42,503 bases of DNA from an uncultured Oscillospiraceae bacterium (lineage in GTDB: Bacteria > Bacillota > Clostridia > Oscillospirales > Acutalibacteraceae), in NCBI GenBank assembly GCA_902489595.1, contig CABUAS010000008.1:1-42503 (forward strand), read 5' to 3'. A program made the position numbers and the translations under genes. The notes beneath the pieces were generated by a model. It saw only the letters and a program-made list of their open reading frames with translations. It searched no databases and was not told the DNA's origin. This document shows positions 17,013-25,600 of the stretch, piece by piece (the first letter of the stretch is position 1; each line of letters starts with the position of its first letter).

Positions 17013-17728
17013 ATACAGTAAAATTTATTTATCCCTTATTTGGTCATATAACTGACGATTGGGAGAATGAAACCTATGATATCAGCAGCAGACAGTTGGT
17101 AGATTATCAGGAATTGCTCGAAGAAAAAATGAAAGAGTATCAGCTCTGCAACGGACAAGGTATGGAACAATTCTTTGATTCTAACGCTGATGTGCAGTCA
17201 AAGCTCAAGTCAATCGTTTGGAACTTTGAAGAATTTGACGGTAAACTCTACGGCGTTACAACTGCAGCACTCAGCGGTGAAATTGACGAAAAAGGAATTG
17301 CAGACCTTAAAGACTGGATATCAGGACAGAATTCGGACGGATTGGGTGAAGGCTTTGAGCAACAGGATTTTAATGTTGACGAAGGCAGATTGTCAGTATC
17401 GCTATGGGATTTTCACGATTATTTTATCTGTACTGAAGAAGAATTTAAACAGCAGTTTAATGTTGCAGAAAATAAGACTGTTACGGCAGAAAGAAAAAAA
17501 CCCGATTGCGAGTTAATCGGACAAGACGGAAATATTTTTAACCTTATGGGTATTGCATCAAGAACGCTCCGCAGAAACGGAATGGCAGAAGAAGCAACCG
17601 AAATGTGTGCTCGTATCAGAGAATCAGGCAGTTATGATGCCGCACTCTGCATTATCGGCGAATATGTAAACATTACAGGCCCAAATGAAGATATAAGTGA
17701 CGATGAAGGTTTTACACAATCAATGTGA
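17009..17728 (+). CDS. Hypothetical ICE accessory protein, 239 residues, Met tail
   Basis: Starts at GTG, 9 bases after GGAGG and overlapping the previous stop. No named family. The N-terminal part is acidic. A C-terminal segment (LIGQDGNIFNLMGIASRTLR, then GSYDAALCIIGEYVNIT) looks like a compact helical domain that I believe recurs in Clostridia conjugative elements. It ends in EDISDDEGFTQSM. Translational coupling to the ArdA-like gene suggests a joint role. The strong acidity fits a DNA-mimic protein, but this is inference. Confidence 0.65.
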   Translation: MNTVKFIYPLFGHITDDWENETYDISSRQLVDYQELLEEKMKEYQLCNGQGMEQFFDSNADVQSKLKSIVWNFEEFDGKLYGVTTAALSGEIDEKGIADLKDWISGQNSDGLGEGFEQQDFNVDEGRLSVSLWDFHDYFICTEEEFKQQFNVAENKTVTAERKKPDCELIGQDGNIFNLMGIASRTLRRNGMAEEATEMCARIRESGSYDAALCIIGEYVNITGPNEDISDDEGFTQSM

Positions 17729-17766
17729 TTTGACCAGAAATAGTTCTACGAAAAGGAGAAAGAAAA

Positions 17767-17883
17767 ATGACAGCTTTATGGATTGCAGGCGGCTTTATAG
17801 TCGGCAGTATATTTGCTACTTTTACAATGTGTCTTGCTTTTGCAGCGAAAAACGCTGACAGAGCAATGGGTATTGAAGATTAA
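17767..17883 (+). CDS. DUF3789-like small membrane protein
   Basis: 38 residues with a single membrane helix (IAGGFIVGSIFATFTMCLAFAA), Gly-rich, with a short charged tail. It resembles DUF3789, tiny one-helix proteins often found in Clostridia conjugative elements. AAAAGGAG precedes the ATG. Role unknown; a membrane anchor or modulator of the transfer machine is possible. Confidence 0.6.
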   Translation: MTALWIAGGFIVGSIFATFTMCLAFAAKNADRAMGIED

Positions 17884-17903
17884 TCTTAATTAAACAGAAA
17901 ATA

Positions 17904-17997
17904 GTGCGTGGTTGTTTTGCGTGTTTAACACGGGGAGCAGCCACGCTTTTTTGTTTTGCACGCAAACATCCCCTGCACTAAAGGGGGTGATTATATA
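17904..17997 (+). promoter_or_regulatory. Structured leader A before the Dam-type methylase: terminator plus hidden ribosome site
   Basis: GCGTGGTTG (17906-17914) pairs with CAGCCACGC (17938-17946), with an inner CGTGT/ACACG stem, followed by TTTTTTG: an intrinsic terminator. Further on, CATCCCC (17967-17973) pairs with GGGGGTG (17983-17989), which is the Shine-Dalgarno sequence of the methylase. The strand GTTTTGCGTG (17914-17923) can instead pair with CACGCAAAC (17959-17967) with one bulge, breaking the terminator's inner stem. It shares TTGTTTTGCG with leaders B and C. Confidence 0.6.
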
Positions 17998-18888
17998 AAT
18001 AGCTTTATTTCATGGGTAGGCGGTAAAAAAGCACTTCGTGACGAAATTTTACTCCGCTTTCCTATTGAATATACAAAGTATGTTGAAGTATTCGGCGGCG
18101 CCGGATGGGTATTGTTCCATAAGCCTAAAGGAAAGGATTATGAAGTTTTCAACGATTATGATGAACTTCTTATCAATCTGTATAGGTGTGTCCGTGACAG
18201 TCCTGAAGAACTGAAAAAGGAAATGGAATATATTCTGAATTCAAGAACAGATTTCCTGTATATGAAAGAATTGCTCAGGGGTAAGGCTCCCATGCCGAAC
18301 CCGAAAAGAGCAGCATATTTTTATGCTTTGATTCGTTTCAGTTACGGTTCAGGTGCAGATGATTACGGAGGCAGACCGATGTCTATGTGGAATGCTTATC
18401 CTATGATAGATGTAGCCTGCAGCAGACTGCAGCGTGTTGTTATTGAGAACAGACCGTATGATAAGCTCATAACACAGTATGACCGCCCTGATACATTCTT
18501 CTACTGCGATCCGCCGTATTACAAAGCAGAAAATTATCCCGGCGGTAATTTCAGCAGAGCAGATCACGGCGTTCTTGCAGATTTACTGTGCAGTTTAAAA
18601 GGTAAATTCCTTTTATCATACAATGACTGCGAAGAAATCAGGGAGTTATACAACAGACCGGGAATTCTTGTTGAAAGAATTGTAAGGCTTTCCAATCTTG
18701 CTCAAAGATACGAAGGCGGAAAAGAATATCCCGAATTATTTATTTCAAATTATGACACAAGAGAATTTCTCAATTCCTGTGTTCAGATGTCTTTATTTAA
18801 AGAATATACAAATCAACTTATCGGAGAAAGGAATATAATTTATGACAGAATCAATGAAATTCATTCCTGTACCACAGGAGATATATGA
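17995..18888 (+). CDS. Dam-type DNA adenine methyltransferase, probable AUA start
   Basis: A D12-class N6-adenine methyltransferase of about 297 residues. It has the SAM-binding N-terminus (NSFISWVGGKKALRDEI), FGGAGWVLF, and the catalytic DPPY in FYCDPPYYK. Family members begin right at MNSF-ISWxGGK. Here that position is an ATA codon, five bases after the near-perfect site AAAGGGGGTGAT. The only upstream in-frame starter is a TTG at 17956 without a ribosome site, inside the leader hairpin region. I therefore place the start at ATA 17995. No partner endonuclease is seen. Expression is probably kept low by the weak start and the SD-hiding hairpin. Confidence 0.85.
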   Translation: MNSFISWVGGKKALRDEILLRFPIEYTKYVEVFGGAGWVLFHKPKGKDYEVFNDYDELLINLYRCVRDSPEELKKEMEYILNSRTDFLYMKELLRGKAPMPNPKRAAYFYALIRFSYGSGADDYGGRPMSMWNAYPMIDVACSRLQRVVIENRPYDKLITQYDRPDTFFYCDPPYYKAENYPGGNFSRADHGVLADLLCSLKGKFLLSYNDCEEIRELYNRPGILVERIVRLSNLAQRYEGGKEYPELFISNYDTREFLNSCVQMSLFKEYTNQLIGERNIIYDRINEIHSCTTGDI

Positions 18889-19147
18889 CATACTCGGCTT
18901 TACGGATGAAGGCGTATTTACCGCAGAAGTCGATGACGGAAAACTTATTTTAACACAGGAATCAGGCAGAAAGTGTATACTGCCGCCTGAAGCAGATATT
19001 GACTGCGAAGACTGTTGCTTTTGCTGTAAATGCTGCGGTGAATGTATGGCAGATCAGTTTATCAGCCGTGAGGCAGATGACAAAGAATTCTGCTATGAAG
19101 TTCAGATTAACGGTATTACCGTCAGCGGTACAGATACCGTTCACTAA
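18842..19147 (+). CDS. Small Cys-cluster protein, possibly AbrB-like N-terminus
   Basis: 101 residues, overlapping the end of the methylase gene by 47 bases. Residues 6-45 (IPVPQEIYDILGF, then VFTAEVDDGKLILTQES) have the look of a SpoVT/AbrB-type swapped-hairpin fold. Then comes a dense cysteine run (CEDCCFCCKCCGEC, eight Cys in 14 residues) that could bind zinc or an Fe-S cluster. The C-terminal 30 residues are beta-type. GGAGAAAGG precedes the ATG. It lies directly before an AbrB-family gene, so a paired DNA-binding role is possible. Family not recognised with certainty. Confidence 0.6.
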   Translation: MTESMKFIPVPQEIYDILGFTDEGVFTAEVDDGKLILTQESGRKCILPPEADIDCEDCCFCCKCCGECMADQFISREADDKEFCYEVQINGITVSGTDTVH

Positions 19148-19166
19148 TTAAATTCGGAGGTGTAAG

Positions 19167-19562
19167 ATGAAGATTTTAAGAATACTCGGCAAGAAAGGAA
19201 GGATTACAATCCCCTTTGAAATCCGAAAGGAAGTCGGCTTTAAATATAACGATGTGTTGTCTTTTGTTCAGGCAGATAACAACACAGTAATTGTCAGACG
19301 CGAAAGAATCTGTGATGAAAGTTGCCCTATGTATAACGAATACAATCAGCCTGCAAATGCAAGCTCAAAGGTTACACGATTTCTTGACGGCTTGACAGCA
19401 GAAGAACAGAGAACGGCGCTCGTTTATCTTTCAGTAAGATGGGCGGAAAAAGAAACTATCGGCGCGGGAAAAGGTGCTGAAAATAATTCGGCAGCCGTGC
19501 GCGAATCGGGTGCAGGCTCAGCCTGCTGGGCAGCTCAGCAAGGCGGTGCAGCCAATGTCTGA
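19167..19562 (+). CDS. SpoVT/AbrB-family transcription regulator
   Basis: 131 residues. The N-terminal 45 match the SpoVT-AbrB DNA-binding fold (GKKGRITIPFEIRKEVGFKYNDVLSF). A CDESCPMYN segment and a helical region (FLDGLTAEEQRTALVYLSVRWAE) follow. The C-terminal 30 residues are low-complexity Ala/Gly. GGAGGTG precedes the ATG. Proteins of this type act as transition-state or maintenance regulators and are a likely local repressor of the element. The stop overlaps the start of the next gene by 8 bases. Confidence 0.8.
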   Translation: MKILRILGKKGRITIPFEIRKEVGFKYNDVLSFVQADNNTVIVRRERICDESCPMYNEYNQPANASSKVTRFLDGLTAEEQRTALVYLSVRWAEKETIGAGKGAENNSAAVRESGAGSACWAAQQGGAANV

Positions 19563-20274
19563 TATTGTACCGTTTTATGAATATTCGCTTGATAACGCAA
19601 GGCACTGCAATGAGGTTGATGAATGGCGAGCAAGCCATAAAGCGAATATTGACTGTAAAAAAGCAATTGAGAATGCAATTGCAGACAATTACAAGGATAA
19701 CCATTTCAATCCCAATTTCGCATCAGACATTATTGAAGAATTCGGCTTTGACCGTGTTAATTTTATATTGCAATACAATTTGAAACAGGCAAAGCATGAC
19801 GGAAGATATTCCGAAAAAAACAAAGAATGGGGTATGGAGTTATATGCTCCCGAAAGCAATATGCGAATGGATTATTTAATCGGTTCACATCCTGTCTTGC
19901 TTAACTCATTCATTGATAAGGTCAGAAGTGAATGGGGTAAACTCAATCTTTGGAACAGTTCGCACTGTATATCCAAAACAGGTTTGAATCTTGAAGGCAA
20001 GATACTTGTAATTGATCCTAAGTGTCTTGTGGATAAATACAAAACACCTGAGGATCAGCTTTTTTATGCAAGGTCGGGATTCGGATGCCGCCCCGATGCA
20101 ATAGGTCGTACCGTTTCAGGATATTTTGCAAAGGACGATGAATATTACACTTGGAATCGTTCGAACTTTATCGGAATATTGAAAGATGAGTTCATTCCCG
20201 ATTGGGTAAAAGAAAAATATGATTTGGAAGCTACCGCCGAGCCTGTAGAGGACGGCGGTATTTCTATGTCATAG
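19555..20274 (+). CDS. DUF3849 family protein, ends SMS
   Basis: 239 residues from ATG at 19555 (AAGGCGGTG upstream). The protein matches DUF3849, known from Clostridia conjugative elements: PFYEYSLDNARHCNEVDEW, the RASHKANIDCKKAIE motif, and a second repeat-like part (GSHPVLLNSFIDKVRSEW). A C-terminal half of about 100 residues with LIDPKCLVDKY-like and GFGCRPDAIG elements may be a separate domain. Function unknown. It ends EPVEDGGISMS, a variant of the acidic-Met tail. The MT-A70 methylase starts 11 bases later. Confidence 0.75.
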   Translation: MSDIVPFYEYSLDNARHCNEVDEWRASHKANIDCKKAIENAIADNYKDNHFNPNFASDIIEEFGFDRVNFILQYNLKQAKHDGRYSEKNKEWGMELYAPESNMRMDYLIGSHPVLLNSFIDKVRSEWGKLNLWNSSHCISKTGLNLEGKILVIDPKCLVDKYKTPEDQLFYARSGFGCRPDAIGRTVSGYFAKDDEYYTWNRSNFIGILKDEFIPDWVKEKYDLEATAEPVEDGGISMS

Positions 20275-20285
20275 GGGGTGTTGAT

Positions 20286-20858
20286 ATAGATAAGAAATAC
20301 AATATTATCTATGCCGATCCTCCTTGGAGATACGACCAAAAGAATGTGCAGGGTGCTGCTGAAAAAATTTACCCCACTATGTCGCTTGAAGATATCTGCA
20401 ATCTGCCTATCGGTGAAATGGCTGAAAAGGACTCTCTTTTGTTCTTGTGGACTACATTTCCGAAACTGAAAGAAGGACTCAAGGTGATTGAGTCATGGGG
20501 TTTTGAATATAAGACGATTGCTTTTTTATGGCTGAAACAGAATAAATCGGGAAAAGGCTGGTTTTACGGTCTCGGTTTCTGGACAAGAGGCAATGCAGAG
20601 ATTTGTTTGCTTGCAACCAAAGGGCATCCGAAAAGAGAATCAAAAAGCATTCATCAGTTTATTATCAGCCCCTTGCGAAAACACAGTCAGAAACCCGATG
20701 AAACAAGGGATAAAATTGTTGAACTTGCAGGAGATTTACCTCGTGTGGAGCTGTTTGCAAGAACCAAAACTGACGGCTGGGACACTTGGGGAAATGAAGT
20801 CGAATGTGACATAAATATGGAAGAATATATGAAAGGCGGTGACTGCATTGAGAATTAA
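20286..20858 (+). CDS. MT-A70-type adenine methyltransferase, probable AUA start
   Basis: About 190 residues of the MT-A70 family, which methylates N6 of adenine in DNA or RNA. The catalytic DPPW is at residues 11-14 (NIIYADPPW), and GLGFWTRGNAEICL and RVELFARTKTDGWD are typical. The family's conserved N-terminus begins with a residue pair before KYNIIYADPPW. In frame the only suitable codon is ATA at 20286, five bases after GGGGGTG. The next in-frame start codon (GTG 20346) would delete DPPW and abolish activity. This is the same GGGGGTG-5-ATA arrangement as in the Dam-type gene. Confidence 0.85.
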   Translation: MDKKYNIIYADPPWRYDQKNVQGAAEKIYPTMSLEDICNLPIGEMAEKDSLLFLWTTFPKLKEGLKVIESWGFEYKTIAFLWLKQNKSGKGWFYGLGFWTRGNAEICLLATKGHPKRESKSIHQFIISPLRKHSQKPDETRDKIVELAGDLPRVELFARTKTDGWDTWGNEVECDINMEEYMKGGDCIEN

Positions 20859-21555
20859 GATTTATCAGATAAATTCTGATAGAGATATCAACAAGGTTAA
20901 ATTCGCTGGTTATGACAGTTTACAGAAACTGCAGGGCAGCACGGATATTGATTCGGAAATTTACAAAAATGTGTTTTACGGTGATGTTGACGGTGACGAT
21001 TTAGAAGATATATATGCTATTTTTAATATGGATAGAGTTCCGACACTTCAAGGTCACAACTTGTCGGTATCTGATGTAGTGGAAGTTATCGACTGCGACA
21101 ATGAAATGTTTAAGGGTAAATGTTTCTTTTGCGATTCAATAGGATACAAGACGATTGATTTTGATACCAGCAAATGCGAAGAAATGAGCGGTTTAAAGTG
21201 TGTATATATCACTCCGCATCATACCCCTATTGAACTGAATCTTGAAGTCAACGAGTACAAGGTTTTAAGGGATGCAGTAAAAGGTACGATTGAAATTACA
21301 CATCCATTTGATGATGATATTGCCATTGTCGGCAATGACGAGGCAAAGCTCATAGGTATGGAAGGCAACCGCAGAGTCGGCAACGGTATTTATGCAGGTC
21401 CTATGTTAATTGTCGGTGATAACGGAGGCGAAGATTTTGTTGCTTTATCACAGGAACAGGCTGACAGATATATGCAGCGGTTTGCTCAGCCCGAAGAAAT
21501 ATCACAGGAAGAAACAGAGTCCGATGTGGGCTTTGTAATTTATGGATTTAATTAA
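20848..21555 (+). CDS. YodL-domain protein
   Basis: 235 residues from TTG at 20848, 6 bases after GGCGGTG; the GTG at 20839 lies inside that site. The N-terminus (MRIKIYQINSDRDINKVKFAGYD) and the LSVSDVVEV motif match the YodL domain found in accessory proteins of Clostridia elements. The middle (IELNLEVNEYKVLRDAVKG) is followed by a SpoVG- or DUF3846-like region with GGEDFVALSQEQADRYMQRF. It overlaps the methylase gene by 11 bases. Role unknown. It lacks the Met tail. Confidence 0.7.
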   Translation: MRIKIYQINSDRDINKVKFAGYDSLQKLQGSTDIDSEIYKNVFYGDVDGDDLEDIYAIFNMDRVPTLQGHNLSVSDVVEVIDCDNEMFKGKCFFCDSIGYKTIDFDTSKCEEMSGLKCVYITPHHTPIELNLEVNEYKVLRDAVKGTIEITHPFDDDIAIVGNDEAKLIGMEGNRRVGNGIYAGPMLIVGDNGGEDFVALSQEQADRYMQRFAQPEEISQEETESDVGFVIYGFN

Positions 21556-21584
21556 TTAAATATATTTAACAGGAGGAATTATTT

Positions 21585-21947
21585 ATGAAAATATCAGTAA
21601 GAGTACATGAGGTGTATGATAACGAAAACAGCAAAGTCAAGGGTCTTGCATCAGCCGCATTCGGCGGTCAGTTTGCAGTCAACGGAATCAAAATTGTTGA
21701 GGGCAAAAAGGGCTTGTTTGTTACAATGCCTTCAAAACTAAATGACGATGGTGAATATGTGGATATGTTTTTTCCTATTACCAAGGATTCAAGAATGCAG
21801 CTCAACAATGCTGTCTTAAAGGCTTATGAACAGAAGCTTGAAGAACTTGCAAACGGCGAGGTTGAAACACAGGACAATGAACAGTCCGGTGACGAGGGAG
21901 AAGATTTTGAAGAAATCCCGGATGATTTGGAAATTAATATCTCATAA
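21585..21947 (+). CDS. spoVG: SpoVG-family protein
   Basis: 120 residues. The first 90 match SpoVG (VKGLASAAFGGQFAVNGIKIVEGKKGLFVTMPSKL, quoted here only to show the conserved run GLFVTMPS). The acidic tail is longer than in chromosomal SpoVG. SpoVG proteins bind nucleic acids, including RNA in some species, and act as global regulators. A copy on a conjugative element may control its own transcripts, and the structured leaders nearby are possible targets (inference). AGGAGG precedes the ATG. Confidence 0.85.
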   Translation: MKISVRVHEVYDNENSKVKGLASAAFGGQFAVNGIKIVEGKKGLFVTMPSKLNDDGEYVDMFFPITKDSRMQLNNAVLKAYEQKLEELANGEVETQDNEQSGDEGEDFEEIPDDLEINIS

Positions 21948-22001
21948 AAGCTGGACAATTTTTTGCTTTTCTGCTACGGTAGGTTCAGGAGGCAAAATAT
22001 T

Positions 22002-22544
22002 ATGAAAAAGAAAATATTTTTAATTGTATTATCTGTATTGATCATTGCAGGATTAACAGCCTGTTCAACTGCTGAAAAGGATATTGTGGGAACAACGGAA
22101 TCTACAGTAACAACAACTGTTGCCGCAGAATCAGCAACAGAAAAAGAAACAGCAAAATCCGAATCCACAGCAAATAAAAGTGATGATTCGGACACAACAA
22201 CTAAACCCGCTGAACAAAAATCAGCAGGTCAGACCACAACGAAAAAAGTAACAACTACACAGCAGCAAACCACTACCGAAAGGCAGACTACAACGAAGAA
22301 AGTTACGACCACTCAAAAGCCGACCACTACCAAGAAAGTCACAACAACGGAAGCACCGTATTGGTGTGATGAAGGCGGTACACATCACATTGTAGATGTA
22401 GGTCCGATAGGTTGGTGTAACAGTTTTGATGAGGCTACGGATAAGGCTCTTGAATATATCAGCGAACATGGTGATTCGGGAAATTTCAGAGTTAAACAGT
22501 GTTATGGATGTGGTAAATATACTGCAACAGTTACTATTCATTAA
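22002..22544 (+). CDS. Lipoprotein with Thr-rich stalk
   Basis: 180 residues from ATG with AGGAGG upstream. The signal peptide ends in the lipobox LTAC with Cys21. Residues 25-120 are a low-complexity Thr/Lys/Gln stalk with repeated TTKKVTTT units. The C-terminal 60 residues form a small domain with four cysteines (WCDEGG, GWCNSF, QCYGCGKY) probably in disulfides or a metal site. A membrane-anchored, surface-exposed protein just before the adhesin gene suggests a role in contact with recipient or host cells. Confidence 0.75.
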   Translation: MKKKIFLIVLSVLIIAGLTACSTAEKDIVGTTESTVTTTVAAESATEKETAKSESTANKSDDSDTTTKPAEQKSAGQTTTKKVTTTQQQTTTERQTTTKKVTTTQKPTTTKKVTTTEAPYWCDEGGTHHIVDVGPIGWCNSFDEATDKALEYISEHGDSGNFRVKQCYGCGKYTATVTIH

Positions 22545-22563
22545 TAAATTTAAGAAATAGATT

Positions 22564-22588
22564 AGAGCCGATTTTTCGGCTCTTTTTT
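22564..22588 (+). terminator. Intrinsic terminator before the adhesin gene
   Basis: AGAGCCGA and TCGGCTCT form a perfect 8-bp stem with a TTTT loop, followed by TTTTTG. Confidence 0.9.
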
Positions 22589-22604
22589 GTTGAAAGAATA
22601 TATT

Positions 22605-22682
22605 TTGTTTTGCGTGACAGAATCGCAAAACAATACAATATAAGGTTATTGCCTTCTGCACGCAAAACCGCAGGAGGTAAAT
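22605..22682 (+). promoter_or_regulatory. Structured leader B before the adhesin gene, candidate bistable RNA switch
   Basis: Hairpin 1: TTGTTTTGCG (22605-22614) with CGCAAAACAA (22624-22633). Hairpin 2: CCTTCTGC (22652-22659) with GCAGGAGG (22670-22677), which buries the AGGAGG ribosome site. Alternative helix: GTTTTGCGTG (22607-22616) pairs perfectly over 10 bases with CACGCAAAAC (22659-22668) in the loop of hairpin 2. Leader C has the same layout, with compensatory changes in both helices. Confidence 0.7.
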
Positions 22683-25600
22683 ATGAAGATAAAAAATTGT
22701 TCTAAAAAACTTATTTCAATGCTTATGGCATTGATGATTTGTTTATCGGCATTCCCGATAACTTCTTTTGCATCAACCTTTATTACCGATATGAATAGTG
22801 ATGCACAGTTTGGTGTTATCAGCGGAACACTCGATAAATACGGACACGAACTGCACTACGCAAAATATGACGGAAAAACATATATCGTTTTTTGTGTGCA
22901 GTACGGAAAAACATCACCGAATGGCAGCACATACAAATATGGTACAGATTTTAAGAAATATGTGAACCGTGAAGGTGCAACCTATGAAAAAATTGCAGAC
23001 TATATTGCATTTGGTTACACATTGCAGCATGGTGGCGGTTTACCAAGCACAAAACAGGAATGGATTGATGCCTGTTGCACACAGCAGTTTGTGTGGGAAA
23101 CTCTCGGTGTTAATCCGACACGTTCTTCATGGAACAGCACATATATGAGTGATTCACTGTATAAGGAATGGAAAGCCGATACCGAAGATTTAATTGACTT
23201 ATACTATGATAAGCAGGTTTCATTTAACGGAACAACCAAGAATATTAATCTCAGCAGCTCTGCTACTCTTACAGATTCAAATGGTGTTATGAAGTATTAT
23301 CCATCATTCAATAAAACGATTGATAAGGTAACATTTTCTCATACAAAGGGTGAAAACAAACTGACTATTACTGTTGCCGATAACTGTAATACACATTCCG
23401 TGCATTTCAAGTCATCAACAGAGAAAATATATAAAGGATTGCCTAATGGTAATAATTACAGCAGTAATTTAAACAATTATGTATATTTTGATTTTGATAG
23501 CGGAAGTATACAGAATCTTATGTTTTCAAATTATGTTGATCCACAGACATTCAATATTAAGGTTAATATTGAATTCGGTAACCTTAAAATCAGCAAAACA
23601 TCCGAAGATGAAATCATTAAAAATATCCCCTTTACTGTTAAGGGCAACGGCAAGACCTACAATCTCACAACAGACGATAAGGGCAACGCAGAATTAAAGA
23701 ATATTCCCGTCGGCACTTATCAGATTTACGAGGGTGATATTCTCCGTTATGTAAAACAGGCAGTTAAATCCGTAACCGTAACAGACGGAAACACTGCAAA
23801 TGTATCTTTCAAAAACGAACTCAAAAAGGGCGATATTAAGATACAGAAAAATTCTGAGGATAAAATCGTTAAGGATTTCACTTTCAAGGTAAACGGAAGT
23901 GACGGCAGCACATACAGTGCAAAAACCAATGGTGATGGTATTGCTACGATTACCGATGTTCCTGTGTATGACAGCAACAATCAGAAGATTGTATACACCG
24001 TTCAGGAAACAAATATCCCTGTTCGTTATGTTACACCTGACGGACAGACTGTAACGCTTGAAGCGGATAAAACCTCAACTTTGACATTCAAGAATGATTT
24101 GAAAAAATTCAGAGTTAAGGTAGTTAAGTCTGATATAGAAAAAGGTCTTGCACAGGGTGATGCCAAATTAAGCGGTGCAAAGTATGGTATTTACAAGGGT
24201 GAACAGTTAATTGACACCTATTTCACTGACGATAACGCATCCTTCACAACAAAGTATTATATCTGTGATACGGATTGGACTATCAGAGAACTTGAATCAA
24301 GCGAAGGCTATCTCGTAAATTCAAATATTGAAAAGGTCGGAGCTGACCCAAAACTATATACAGTTGAATTCAACACCACAGCCAACGATGTTGTTGAACA
24401 GGTGTTAAAGGGCAAGATTGCAATTATTAAGCACACAGATAACGGCTCAACGCAGATTGAAACACCTGAAAAGGGCGCAGAATTTCAGATATATTTGAAA
24501 TCCGCAGGCTCATTTGTAAATGCAGATAAAGACGAGCGTGACACAATCATTTGTGACGAGGACGGATTCGCAAGTTCAAAGTTACTGCCCTATGGTGTTT
24601 ACACAGTGCATCAGACAAAAGGATGGGAAGGCAGAGAAAAGATTAAGGACTTTGATGTGTATATCGACACAGATATGAAAGAATACAAGTTTTTAATCAA
24701 CAATTCCAATTTTGAAAGCTATATCAAGGTGGTTAAACTTGATGCCGAAACAGGCAAGCAGATTGCGTATGAGGGTGCAGGATTTGAGATTTACGATTCA
24801 GACGGACATCGTGTAAATATGCAGTTCACATATCCCGAAGTAACATCAATTCACACATTCTATACAAACAGTGAGGGATATTTAATTACTCCTGAAAAAC
24901 TGCCGTATGGTGATTACACGCTAAAAGAGGTGCAGGCTCCTTACGGATATGTGCTTGATTCTACAGCTATTCCGTTTACTGTAACACAGGAGAACAGTTC
25001 AACAGATACAGGCGTAACTGTTGTAAAGGTTAAGGCGAGAGATATTGCACAGAAAGGTGTAATTGAAATCACTAAGACAGGCGAGATTTTCTCTTCTGTC
25101 GGTGTGCTCGGCGGCGGATATATTGATGAGAACGGAAACGATGTAACATTCCCGATAACCTATTCACCAATCTATGAAACAAGAAATCTTGCCAATGCAG
25201 TATTTCAGATTTATGCAGCCGAAGATATTGTTACGCTTGACGGAACAGTAAGAGCAGTTAAGGGCGAGCTTGTTGATGAAATTACAACAACAGAAAATGG
25301 TGCAAAGTCAAAAGAACTCTATCTCGGCAAATATACTGTGATTGAAAAAACAGCTCCCGACACATTCGTTAATGCAAACGAACAGTACAATGTAGAACTC
25401 ACCTATGTAGGTCAGAATGTTAAGGTAACATCAACGGCACTTTCCGTATTTAACGAAAGACAGAAAGTATCTGTTTCTCTCTTAAAGGAATTATCTCAGG
25501 ATGAGAGATTCACACTCGGAATGAATGATGAAATCTTATCTGTTCAGTTCGGCATTTATGCAAATGAGGATATTAAAGCAGCAGACGAAAGTGTTATCCC

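Noticed and set aside
20139..20345. Longer antisense frame and a GTG start at 20346 for the MT-A70 gene
   Set aside because: Starting at 20346 would remove the DPPW catalytic motif, and the antisense frame has no ribosome site.
22230..22350. Repeated AC-rich units that resemble a short repeat array
   Set aside because: They encode the Thr/Lys stalk of the lipoprotein. Units are imperfect, in frame, and have no regular spacers, so this is not a CRISPR array.
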